From Cenococcum geophilum 1.58 (Eukaryota; Ascomycota; Dothideomycetes; Gloniales; Gloniaceae), in contig KV748211.1 in the NCBI GenBank assembly GCA_001692895.1, forward strand, positions 62,001 through 126,000: a stretch of 64,000 nt of DNA, read 5' to 3'. The notes under the pieces are model-generated. The model worked only from the letters and a program-made list of their open reading frames with translations. It made no database searches and was not told the origin of the DNA. Below are positions 48,850 through 59,785 of the stretch, one piece after another; within the stretch, counting starts at the first letter, position 1; each line of letters opens with the position of its first letter. Position numbers and translations under genes: made by a program.

Positions 48850-49665
48850 CGAGGTATTTTTAATATTTTAGCACAGAATTAGGTAATATGCTAGGCAATT
48901 TGCCGCAAAGTTTTATCTTATAAAAGAAGTATACTAGGCTATTATTTTAAGAATTGGGAAATATAGTAGGCAATATACCGCAGTCTTATAGCTAATGGAA
49001 TGCATATGCTAGGGGTTTTTTTTAGTGGAATAAGTAATGTTTCTTAGTAATATACTACAGTCTTACAGTTAATAGAAGGCATATTAGGTTATTTTTTATA
49101 AAATAGGGCGATATATCGGTAATATGCCGAAATTCTTCTATTAATAAGATAAGTTTACTATCTTACTATTTAAGGAGCTAGGTAACGAGCGACCGGATAT
49201 ATTATAGTGCTCTATTAATAGGCGATAACTACTAGCTTACTATTTAAGGACCTAAGTAATACGCTAGGCGATATGTTATAATGCTTTATTAATATAATAA
49301 GTCTACTAGCTTGCGACGTAGGAACTAGGCAAATACGAGCTAATATATTAGAATATTTTACTAATAATAGGCGTCGCTTACCAGCTTGCAATTTAAAGAA
49401 TTGGGCAATATACCTAGCAATATACTGTAACTTCATGCTTAGTAATAGAAGTCTACTAGCTTACCGCTTAAAGAACTGGGCATATACTAGGTAATATACA
49501 GCAATTTCGCGCTTAATAATAGAAGTTTACTGGCTTGCCGCTTAAGGAACTAGGCGATATGCTAGGCAATATACGGCAATTCTATACCTAATAATTGGAG
49601 TATACTAGGTAATATATAGCAATTTCGTATTTAATAAGAGAGCTCTACTAGCTTACCCCTACGGT
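48850..49665 (+). repeat. Tandem array of about 75-bp units after helicase copy 2
   Basis: Same repeat family as 39074-40235. Units contain GGCAATTTGCCGCA, GCTAGGCAATAT and GCAATTTCGCGCTTAATAAT, about ten or eleven units in all. The array lies just inside the right terminus of G, a position usual for subterminal repeats that bind transposase; that role is inference. Confidence 0.75.
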
Positions 49666-49711
49666 TATACTTCCTATACATTAGTTATAGTAGCTAGTTA
49701 TAGCGGCTAGG

Positions 49712-49927
49712 CATTAGGATTTTTTTTAGGCACGTTGTTACAGCTAAAAGTTAGGGTCTGCTTAACTTAGCAATTTATAGCGATTTACTACAAATACGCA
49801 GGCTACCCATATATGTTTATAGCAAATCGCTATAAATCACCGCAAATCGCCAAAATCGCGACTTAAGCGAGTTAAGCAGACCCCAATTTTTAACTGCAAT
49901 AACGTGCCTAAAATTTTTTTCCTAATA
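49712..49927. repeat. Foldback at the right end of G: inverted duplicate of the terminus
   Basis: CATTAGGATTTTTTTT followed by AGGCACGTTGTTACAGC opens this segment, and its reverse complement (GCAATAACGTGCCT...CCTAATA) closes it. GGGTCTGCTTAACT appears in both arms, and the inner parts also pair (ATTTATAGCGATTT). The arms are about 90 nt with one arm about 40 nt longer. It looks like a complete miniature element of the same family placed at, or forming, the right end of G. Confidence 0.75.
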
Positions 49928-52190
49928 CTAAGTGTAACTATAAAGTATATAATAAAGAAATACTAGTTATTATTTAATTACTCTCTTAATAGCGTGTAGA
50001 GCTTAAAGGTATAAACTCCTGGATTAAGATATATATAGATTATAAAGCCCTAGAGTACTTTATAACTATAAAGTAGCTTACTAAATAATAAGCCTAGTGG
50101 GTTAAAATACTCTTCTAACTCTTCTTTATAATTATATATCGTTCTAGTAAGTAAAACTTTAAGGCTAATACTCTAACTCAAAGAGAATAAGATATAGAAC
50201 CTTAGGATAAGCTAAAGACCTAATATTAGACGCGCGCCCTCCTTTATTTAGAATAGCTTAACCTATAGATTTTTAAGGAGCTAAACTCCTAGTAAAACGA
50301 GCTAGCACTAATAGAGGAGTTTTTAAATAAGCTAATAGGGCTAATTAACCGCCTCCTAACTATAAACCGCACGGCTAACTCCCTAAGGGCTTTCTGCAAA
50401 TAAGCCATAAAAAAAGACTCCAATTTTAAGACGGAGGAAGGATTGCTCCTATACTAGGAGCGGCTTATAGTCCCTAACGTTAACAATTTATAAACTAAAC
50501 TAATCTGTAAAGCTTATTGCTAAGTCTTTATAGTATACCCTGGTAAGAATAAGACCTATAAAATTATTAACTACCGCTACTATTAGCTAAAAATAGTTGT
50601 GGATATTATTTAATATATATAGAACTGCAAAGACTGCTAAAGAGCTATAATCCTATAGGATAAGACCTTAGGACTACTTAAGCCACTCCTAATATTAAAG
50701 CGCCTTTAGTAGTATATTTTTATAGACTTCTATAAACTACTTAGGGACCGTAACGGATATAATATAGTTATAGTTATAGTTAACCGCTTTAGTAAACGCC
50801 CGTTTTTAATTCCCTATTATAAAAATATTAATACTAAAGAGGTAGTCCGACTATATATCTATTACGTCTACTAAATCTATAGACTACTAGATACTATTAT
50901 ATCTAATTATAGGCTATAGTTTATATTGGCCTTCTAAAATAAGTTTACCTAGATTCTAGGCATTAAGCTAAAGCTTTTTACGGCTTATTACCCCTAAACA
51001 GATGCTTAGATAAAGATTATAAATTAGTACCTAGACTAAAGGCTTAGGCCCTTTATTAACTATTTTTAGAACAACTAGTTTAAACTACTACCCTTAATAA
51101 ACTACGCGCAAGCAACCCTACCCTATAACTCTATAGGATTTGCCCTAATTTAGCTAGAAATAGGATACTTACCCTATATAAGCTTTAACTAGAAAAGGCT
51201 AAAAGAACCTTAGACTATATAAGAGAAGCTATTTTATACTAAGGCCTAATAGTACGCTAAACAATTAGAGGAAGCTTAGATGGTAGCCTATAAGAACCTA
51301 AAAAAAGCTTAGAGGTTAATAGAACAGCAGGCAAACAAACACTGTTAAAAGCCCGATTTTGCCCCTAGTAATATAGTTTAGGTTATAATATAGAATTAAA
51401 AGACTAAACAACCTAGCTATAAGCTAGAGTACTAAATAGCAGGACTATATAAGGGTTTTAAGAAGATAGGTAACTTATATAAGATAAAGCTCCTAAATTT
51501 AATTAGGGTTTACCCTGTTTTCTTACTAAATAAGTTACGAAAAGCTATAAACAACTTATTGCCTAGATAAAAAAACAAGCCTCCCCTACTAGTTTAAGTA
51601 AATAGTAATAATAAGTAGAAGGTTAACAAAATATTAGCCTATAAGATAGTACGGGGAATGCTAAAATACCGTATTTAATAGAAGGGCTATAATCCTAACC
51701 CAACCTAGTACCCTACGTAGAACTTTATAGACTACCCCTAAAAGCTTAAAGAATTTTATAACTAATACCCTAATACGCCTAAACCCCTAAAGTACCTAGA
51801 TAAATAGATGGAATGCTAATATAATAAAGATAATAAGTTATCGGAAGAATATAGGAACAAAAACGCCCTAAAGCCCTAATACAGCTATCTGCTAAATTCT
51901 ACTATATTCTGCTATTTTCTACCAGTACTATAAAATTTCAGATATTTAGGAACTTTAACCGCCGGTTAAAGTTGTCTAATTGGTCAGATCTGTGCTAAGA
52001 CTTTTAATAGCTACTCTTTCTAGCCTAGTGCTTTTACTTAGCCCATAATTGCCCTTTATACTTAGTCTAGACGTACTTATATCCCCTTTATCTCCTTATC
52101 TTATATTTTATAATCCTATATTTATAAGCCTAGTACTACCCTATTTCTAACTAAGCCTAAAGGTAGGCTTTCTTTTAAAAAGGGGGGTAA

Positions 52191-52401
52191 TATAACGGCG
52201 CTATCGCATATTACCTACTAAATTCCGCTATATTTTGCCAACCTATAATTAGCCCGCCCAAAGCTAGCGCCTTAGCGGCTTATCCTATATATTTGTTTAC
52301 ATCGGTCCTAGCGACCCCTTTTCCTTCTCTTTAGCTTAGTATCTTTGTAATATAGTATTTGTTTAAGCTTTAGTTCTAAGGCATTTATTTAAGCCGTAAT
52401 A
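52191..52401 (+). repeat. Right LTR of Gypsy element A
   Basis: 211 bp, TATAACGG...GTAATA, preceded by a polypurine tract (AAAAAGGGGGG) and followed by the target duplication ATACC at 52402-52406. Confidence 0.88.
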
Positions 52402-55400
52402 ATACCTATAGGGCATTTTTATCTTTATACTCTTCTGGTAATTTATCGTCTTTATTATGCTAGCACTCTATCTACTTATCTAAGTACTTTAGCGGTCTAG
52501 GTTTGTTAGGGTAGCGGCTATAGAACTTTTATAACTTATAGGGACTACCTATAAAATTCTATATAGGGTACTAGGTAGGGTCCGGATTATATCCTTTCTA
52601 ACTTACGTAGTACTTTAGTATTCCTCTTACAAGTCTATAGGCTAGTATTTCTTTAACTTCCTATTTATTATTACTATTAACTTAAATTAGTAGGGGTAGT
52701 TTGTTCTTTTATCTAGGTAATAAGTTATTTATAGCTTTATATAGCTTATCTAGTAAGAAAATAGGGTAGACCTTAATTAAATCCAGGAGCTTTACTTTAT
52801 ATAAATTGCCTATTTTCTTAAGGACCTTATACGGTCCTACTATTTAGTAGTCTAGCTTATAGCTAGGCTATTCTATCTTCTAGTTCTTTATTATAACCTA
52901 GACTATATCGCCTATAGTAAAGTTAGGCTCGCGCCTATACTTATTTGCCTACTACTTTATTAATTTCTAGGCCTTTTTTAGATTTATATAGGCTACCTTC
53001 TAGGCTTCTTTTAAATGTTTAGTATAATGCTAGGCTTCCTTATAAAATAGTTTTTCGCGTATAGTCTATAGCCCTTCTATTATTTCTTAGTCAAAGCTTA
53101 TATAGGGTAAGTACCCTATTTCTAGCTAGATAGGTATAAATCCTATAGAGTTATAGGGTAGGGTAGCCTAGGCGTAGTTTATTAGGGGTAGCAGTTTAGC
53201 CTAATTGTCCTAAAAGTAGTTAATAAAGGGTTAAAGTCTCTAGTCTAAATTCTAATTTATAATCTCCATCTGGCTATTTATCTAGGGGTAATATACTATA
53301 GAGAGCTTTAGCCTAATACCTAAGATTTAGGTAAACTCATTCTAGAAGGCTAATATAAACTATAGCCTATAATCGGATATAATAGTATCTAGCGGTCCGT
53401 AAATTTGGTAGATATAGTAGATATATAATTAGGCCGCCTCTTTAATATCAATATTCTTATAATAAGGGATCGAGAATAGGCGCTTACTAAAGCGGTTAAC
53501 TATAACTATAGCTATATTATATCTATTACGGTCTATAGGTAGCTTATAAAAATCTATAGAGATATACTATTAGGGGCGCTCTAGTATTAGGAGTGGTTTT
53601 AATAGTCCTAGGGTTTTATCCCGTAGAATTATAGACCTATAGTAGTTATTATAGTTTTATATATAGCGATTAATATCTATAACTATTCTAGGCTAGTAGT
53701 AATAGTTGCCAATAATCTTATAGGTCTTATTTTTTCTAGGGTAGGCTATAGAGATCTAAGTATGCGCTTTAGCAATAAGTTAAGTCTATAAGTTCTATTC
53801 CTTAGCTACTACTAGCCGTTCCTTATACTTTAGTAGTCCGTTTTTAAGAAACTATAGGCTAGTAACGCCCTTTACCTTTTTATAGTACTTTTATAATAAA
53901 GGGGCCGTATAATTTACTTATAGTAGCTTATTAATAAGGTTAAGTTCCATAGTATTAATAGGGTATATCTTAGCCTTTATAGGGTTTATATTTAGTTCTA
54001 CCTATATTTAGGGGTTAAGGTGCTCTAGTTATAGTAGTATCTAGGTCTATAATATAATCTTTACGGCTATCTAGTTATCTAGGTCTTGTTTACGCCTTAT
54101 AAGGGTATCTATACAGTTAGTTACGCCTAGCCTATATATAATTAAGAAGTTAAACTAGGATAGAATATCTACCTAGCGTACCTGCTAGGCTATAAGGGCT
54201 TTAGTTATTATAAAGTATTCTAAGGCCTTATAATTTAAAACTACCTAAATAGGTATAGGAGTCCCCTTTAGCTATATACACTAGTGCTAAAGGCTAGAAA
54301 TAATAGCCAGCATCTCTTTATTATAGATATAGTAATTTAGCTTAATATCTATTATAGTCTTTAAATAGTATATAATAGGATGCCATTCTCTATCTAGCTG
54401 TTTCTAGGAATAGATAGCAGCTATTATACTATTTAAAGCATCTGTTTCTAATATTAAGGGCCGTTTTAAGTAGAAATAGGCTAATAGCGGAGTAGAGACC
54501 AGCCGCTTTTTAAGTTCGTTAAAGGCCTTTTTATATATAGTATTAAAATAAAAAGGTTAGTTCTTTCTAGTAAGATAGTTTAGAGGCTAAGTAACCTTGC
54601 TATAGTCTCTAATAAAGTATTAGTAGAAGTTATAGAAACCTAGGAATAACTATACCCCCTTTATAGTCCTTAGGGGTTCCTATTAGTTAATTATAGCCAT
54701 TTTTTCTAGGTCTGCCTTAATTCTATCTATACTAATAATAAACCCTAAGTATTTAGTGCGCTTAATACTAAATTCTAACTTCCTAATATTAGCCTAGAGA
54801 TTAGCTTCGCGGAGCCATTATAGGACTTTATAGATATATTCCTTATATTCCAGTTTATTCTTAGAGTAAATTATAATATTATCTAGGTATACTATATAGA
54901 AGTCGTTAAGGTAGTTAAAGAGCACGTTATTTATATACCACTAGTATATTGCTAGTCCGTTAGTCAGTCTAAAAGGTAGTACTTTATATTTATATAATTT
55001 ATAGCGGGTCTAAAATATAGTAAGATCCTTAGATCTAGGGTTTATCTTAATTTAGTAAAAGGCCTAGCGGATATTAAGCTTTATAAAAATCTTAGTCTTA
55101 CTTATATAGGCTAGTATTTCCTTAAGTAAGGGCAGCGGATATTAGTCTTTGCGGGTTATATAGTTTAGTTTATAGTAGTTAATATAGAAATAGAGTCCGC
55201 TGTTAGGCTTTTTTATAAAGAGAATAGGTATAGTAAAGGGGACTTAGCTAGGCTTAATAAAGCCCTTATTAAGGTTATTAATAAGGTACTACTTAGTGGC
55301 CTATAGTTCGTTAGTAGATTGCTAGTAGAGGGGGCTATAGCTAAAGGTGTTTTCTTTATCTAGCTTAATTTTAATCTTATAGTTATACGGTTAGTAAGGT

Positions 55401-55703
55401 AGGAGTATATTAAATACTACCTTAGAGAATACATCCTTAAATTCCTAGTATTAGTAGAGTAGTTTCTATTCTACCAGCTCCTTATCTATAAGCTTACTTT
55501 CCCTACTAAGCTAGTTATAGGCTAGGGCTTCCTTATCTTTAATTATCCGATTAATTTTATATAAGCTAGTTATAAAGGGGATAGTATTAGGCTGTATTAA
55601 GTTCTAGTAGAATCCTATAGCGCTAATACAGTAAATATTAACTAGTGGGAGGTTTATAGGTTTCTTTACAGGCATTCCATAGACTATATTCTATAGTTAA
55701 GGG
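52402..55703 (-). mobile_element. Gypsy element F, pol region (right part), chromodomain type
   Basis: Fossil minus-strand Gypsy pol. Reading leftwards it has reverse transcriptase (about 55450-54750, with YLDNIIIYS near 54880), RNase H (about 54650-54150), integrase (about 53850-53050) and a chromodomain-like end with KGYNPDPT (about 52560-52680). It is related to but distinct from A and B. Its 3' end continues beyond A, at 14800-15056. Its gag and 5' LTR are not seen; element E begins where they should lie. Broken throughout; probably the oldest layer in the nest. Confidence 0.75.
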
Positions 55704-56090
55704 TTTATAACAGGACTAGCCCAGTTATAGTAGGAATATCTTAGTAAAACACTTAACAGATAAATTCTAACGCTTTAATCAAATTCTGCCAAATTCTACC
55801 AAGTCGATCAAATTCTGCTAAATTCTGCCAACTCAATCGAATTCCACCAAATTCCACTAATATAATGGAATTTAGTCAAAACCTGTTAAAACCCACGTGC
55901 GTTTATACCTATGTATCTACTACTAAAACTCCTAAATATTTAGTTATAAGCTTTTAATATTCCTTTCTCTTCTTTATATAATATCTTATTCTCTACAAGA
56001 GCTATATACCCTTAGGTTTAGATAGAATTTATATTATTCCTTTAAATTTTCCCTAAAGTCTCTTTATACCCTTATATTATGTTACGTTAA
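55704..56090 (+). repeat. Left LTR of Gypsy E
   Basis: It repeats at 63675-64000 with transition differences. It contains internal short repeats of AAATTCTGCCAAATTCTACC type. The 3' limit near 56090 is an estimate because the partner LTR is truncated by the window. Confidence 0.7.
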
Positions 56091-57320
56091 TATAACTACT
56101 ATTAAAATAGTAAACAACCTTAAATCCTACGCGTTAACTATAAGCATTATAACCCTAGTTAGGGAATAGTTAACTATAATATAAGAGGCCTTTATAGATA
56201 CCTTAGCTTAATAGTAGGCTGCACTAAAAGCCTAGCATTAATAATCGATAGAAGCACTCTGTAAAGAACTCCGTAATATCTAAGCACCTATATTAAAGAC
56301 CCTAATACTACCTATAAACAAAATCAATATAATAGTATTTAAGCCTAGCCCCTTAAACGCAAATATCAAACTAGTAATAGTAACTTAACCTATATCTATA
56401 ATAAATTTATTACCCATTATAAAATTAGAAAAGCTCCCTAATTCTCTAATATTTAATGGAAATTAAAATAACCTACGTCCCTTTATAACTAAGCTCCATC
56501 TTAAACTTTTAATAAACTATAACTAATACCCTACTAAAGCTAGTAAGGTTAGCTATAGAATATCTTAATTAAGTAAAGACGCTGCACGTACTATAGATCC
56601 ATTCTTCAATAACAGCACCTTTATTAATTTTAAAATCTTTATCTCTCTACTAGAACAAATATATAATAACGCCAGATGCGAATATATAGCTATTACTAAA
56701 CTTAAGAACCTACGATAACGGAACCGAGATTTTACTAGCTTCTTTTCGGAATTTTTAGGCCTTATTAGCGAGCTAGATTGGAATAAAGCCGCTAGAGTTA
56801 CTACTCTTTAATAAGCTATTTTGGATAAGATTAGAGCCTAGTTAGTAGGTAGAGAACTACTAAAAACCTATCCAAATTTACTATAATATGTTAATAAATT
56901 AATAAGGACCTTTAATATAATAAATAGACTTATTCTTTAAAGCCAACTACACCTTATATTTAAACCCCTACGAAACCAGTATATACCCTAAAGCGCGACC
57001 CTTCTCTAAAACATAAAAGCCCTATATATAACTCTATAGACCTTAATACTACTTAATTTTATATACCCTTAGGAACTAACAAATGAAGAACTTAAGCTAT
57101 AAATAGAGAATACTTCGGATATAGTAAAAAGGGATATATTTAAAGGAATTATCAAACCTACCCTTTTAAAAAGGTCCGCCGTAGCTCCTCCCAATCCTTA
57201 AATCATATATATTCTATAAATTATACTTAGATACTATAAAGCACTTTACCTTTAGTTAACTTAGAAAACAAATTATCTTAGGGCTAAGTTACGCCTTAGA
57301 ATAAAAAGTAGAAGAGTATA

Positions 57321-59785
57321 TATAAGCTTTACAGAGTATAGAAATGCATAAACGACTTAATTGTAAATATAGCTCTAAAGTCTCTATATATACACAAAGA
57401 AGGTGGAGGTAATAAGACATAATAGGGTAATAGGTAACTAAAATAGGAACAGTAATCTGCAAGCAATATTAATCTGCAATCAATATATAGGATAGCGTTA
57501 ACGCTGTCTTAGAGCCTTCCAAGACGGTAATCTTATATCTCAGCATAGTGTCGGTAGTCGGTTACACACCCCCCTATATTTGACGGTATAGTTAAAGCTA
57601 TAGAATATAAAATAAAAGCAGAAGCTACACCAAAATAGGAAATTTAGATATAATTTAAGAGTAGCAAGGGTAGGGTAATTATAAAGATATTGCGGATATT
57701 GCAAGTAGACAGAATTTTAGCTATAGGAAAATAGTGCTTAGTTAAATGGAAATTGCTTTAATTATATCTAAGATATCGTCTTAAAGTCTTTATAGTGTAG
57801 TGGTTTGATCTATTATTTAAGGTAGTCATTTAATCTGTATTTAAGGTAGTCAATTAATCTGTAATTAAGGTGGAACTTAAGGTAGTCATTTAATCTATAA
57901 TCGAGGTAGATCTTTAATCTATAATTAAGGTAGATCTAGAAAGCTACTTAATTGCATTAACGTGCTCATAGAAGCTGCTTAATCGCATTAACATACTTTT
58001 GGAATTTAAATAGAATTTAACTAGTGCTAAACATAGCAGCATAACTAGTCGGTGCTGTAGAAGGTGAGGTTTTAGAGTTAAAATTAATTATAGATTTTGC
58101 GTCCTTCTTTACTTCTAGTTCTTCTATGTCTTTTCGGACTTATTCGACTATACGTTTAACCTAGGGTATAGACGAGATTATTTTATCTATTTTCTTTTGC
58201 ATATATAGGTTTAGTCCCTATCCTTAAGGGCGCTTCTACTTAACAATATAGTAGCAGTCGTCGTATTGATGTATAAGGCCGCATATGCATTTCTTATGCC
58301 ATTACAAATTAGAATTATGGTTGGAATCTAAATTGAAATTTAAGTTATTTTAAAGGGTTGCAAATGCGGAGCTGTTGGCAGTAGTAATAGGGGCTACTTA
58401 CTACATATGGTAGTGCTCCTTAAATTCTTCAATTAGATTAATAATAGATGGTGCGTCTTTATTCTTCTATTCTTTATAAATAAGGTTTACTTCTAGTGCT
58501 CCTATAAAGCTAGAAGAGATTAGTTTAATTACTTAAATAAAATCGTAGTGTGGCCTATATCCTTATACGTCTAGTAACTTTAATTGCTCTATAAGCTTAT
58601 AAATGTTCCGCTAGCTATTTAACTATTTATCAATGCTCTGTTTTATATTATAGGTTTTTAAAGCCGTATACTAAATAAGAACGTTATGTTTTCGACCTAA
58701 TATAGTAGGGGCTAGTGCAGTCTTAAGTGCTTATAGCCGTTTGTATACTGTGTCGAGGCCGTTAATAAGTAGAAGGTAGGCTACTAATGTTAAGTAAACG
58801 ATGTAGTTACTAATACTGCTTAGAGCCTGTTTTTGCTTCTAGTATATACGCAGATCGTCTTTATATTTAGCGTAGAGTTAATTATAGATAGCGAATTAGT
58901 CTTGTTCTAGGTGGGTTATTAATATAGCCAGAGGTCGTATATCCGCTGGTTTAGGTCGTTTTAGTAGTTCTAGCGTTAGAAGCTTATCTTTCTTTTTTAA
59001 TAGGTCGATATACTTCTATACCTTATTGGTTTTAGTAGTGTCTTATACGATAAAGAACCATTAGGTCCAATTAGATAGCTAGCTAAGGATAAAGTTGACT
59101 TTTAATTCGCTCATGGTCGTCATTTTTAGGATTTTAACAGGTCAGATAGGGTCTAATTAGCGTCTTGGCAGAACCTTATTTTGACATTCCGAACTTTTAA
59201 TTTAATTCGTCAGTTCGTTCGTCGGTTGGTTATACGGTTAGGGGTCGTACGGTCGGGTTCGGTTCGATCAATGTTTAATATATTTGATGTTTAACGTTTT
59301 TAATGTTTAATATAATCAATGTTTGATATAATTGATATTTAATATGATCGATGTTCGACGTCCGTCCGTTTAGTATTTAAAGATAATTATAAGTACAAAA
59401 GCGGTACCCAGAAGAGGCTTAAAACACTTATAAAGGTAGTAGAAGTAGTGACTTCTTAAATAAGGTAGTAGATTAATGGTGCAACAGGTAGTGCGATCTA
59501 GGTAATTAGTTAGCAAGCAGTGCGATCCAGGCTTATAACTGTAAGCTTTACATAGTGTGGAAATGCATAAACAACTTAATTGTAAATGTAGCTCTAAAGT
59601 CTCTATATATACATGAAGAAGGTGGAGGTAATAAGACATAATGGGGTAATAGGTAACTAAAATAGGAACAGTAATCTGCAAGTAATATTGATCTGCAATT
59701 AATATATAGGATGGCGTTGACGCTATTTTAGAGCCTTCCAAGACGGTAATCTTATGTCTTAGTATAGTGTTAGTAGTTAGTTACA
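57321..59785 (-). mobile_element. D2, second gag-only Copia-like LTR element, inside E
   Basis: Fossil element of 2465 bp, same family as D1, minus strand. The 5' LTR is at 59540-59785 and the 3' LTR at 57321 to about 57568. The GTATA target duplication (57316-57320 and 59786-59790) is exact. The internal region codes for Gag only (about 59110-58230), with a C-x-C-x3-H-x4-C knuckle near 58250-58290. It is more mutated than D1. Confidence 0.85.

Larger units (their letters stand above)
42645..49665 (+). repeat. Helicase unit C2 (second copy), with LTR element D1 inserted
   Basis: Direct repeat of the unit starting near 29005, sharing promoter-side sequence (CTCTTTACCTCTACTACC near 42660), the helicase gene and the tandem array. 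Without D1 it is about 4.86 kb. It ends close to the right terminus of G. Confidence 0.7.
18770..49927. mobile_element. Giant Plavaka-type DNA transposon G (about 21 kb without later insertions)
   Basis: The left end TATCAGGATTTTTTTT, then GTTGTTGCAG (18770-18803), matches the reverse complement of the right end, TATTAGGA...TTTTAGGCACGTTATTGCAG (49927-49888), as an imperfect terminal inverted repeat of about 38 bp. Flanking CT on both sides (18768-18769 and 49928-49929) is a probable 2-bp target duplication. Cutting G out restores element A to the length of its uninterrupted copy B. Inside are a minus-strand Plavaka transposase relic, unidentified gene relics on both strands, two SNF2-like helicase genes each followed by about 75-bp tandem repeats, and subterminal GCAATTTGCC-like motifs. 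Three later insertions (pogo, B, D1) add about 10.2 kb. Assigning all genes to one element is an inference from the shared boundaries. Confidence 0.7.
15057..52401 (+). mobile_element. Chromodomain Gypsy LTR retrotransposon A, split by giant insertion G
   Basis: Fossil Gypsy (Metaviridae) element of the chromovirus type. In order it has: left LTR; gag (about 15490-16500); a CCHC-type zinc knuckle (about 16530-16590); protease (about 16700-17100); reverse transcriptase (about 17640-18560, with the YLDDILIY catalytic box near 18220); and the start of RNase H to 18769. After the insertion it continues with the rest of RNase H, integrase (about 50400-51350), a C-terminal chromodomain-like segment (about 51640-51790), a polypurine tract ending near 52187 and the right LTR. 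A 5-bp target duplication (ACACC/ATACC) frames it. Without G it is about 6185 bp, nearly equal to its sister copy B. It is heavily broken throughout and its age is blurred by RIP. Confidence 0.85.

Noticed and set aside
18770-49927. Starship element with tyrosine-recombinase captain
   Set aside because: No DUF3435-type recombinase was found at either end. The element has terminal inverted repeats and a Plavaka-type transposase instead.
59370-59741. Similar open frames in D1 and D2 LTRs, suggesting a conserved small protein
   Set aside because: They lie in and next to the LTRs of one repeat family. Conservation follows from copy identity, and the frame runs across the LTR boundary.
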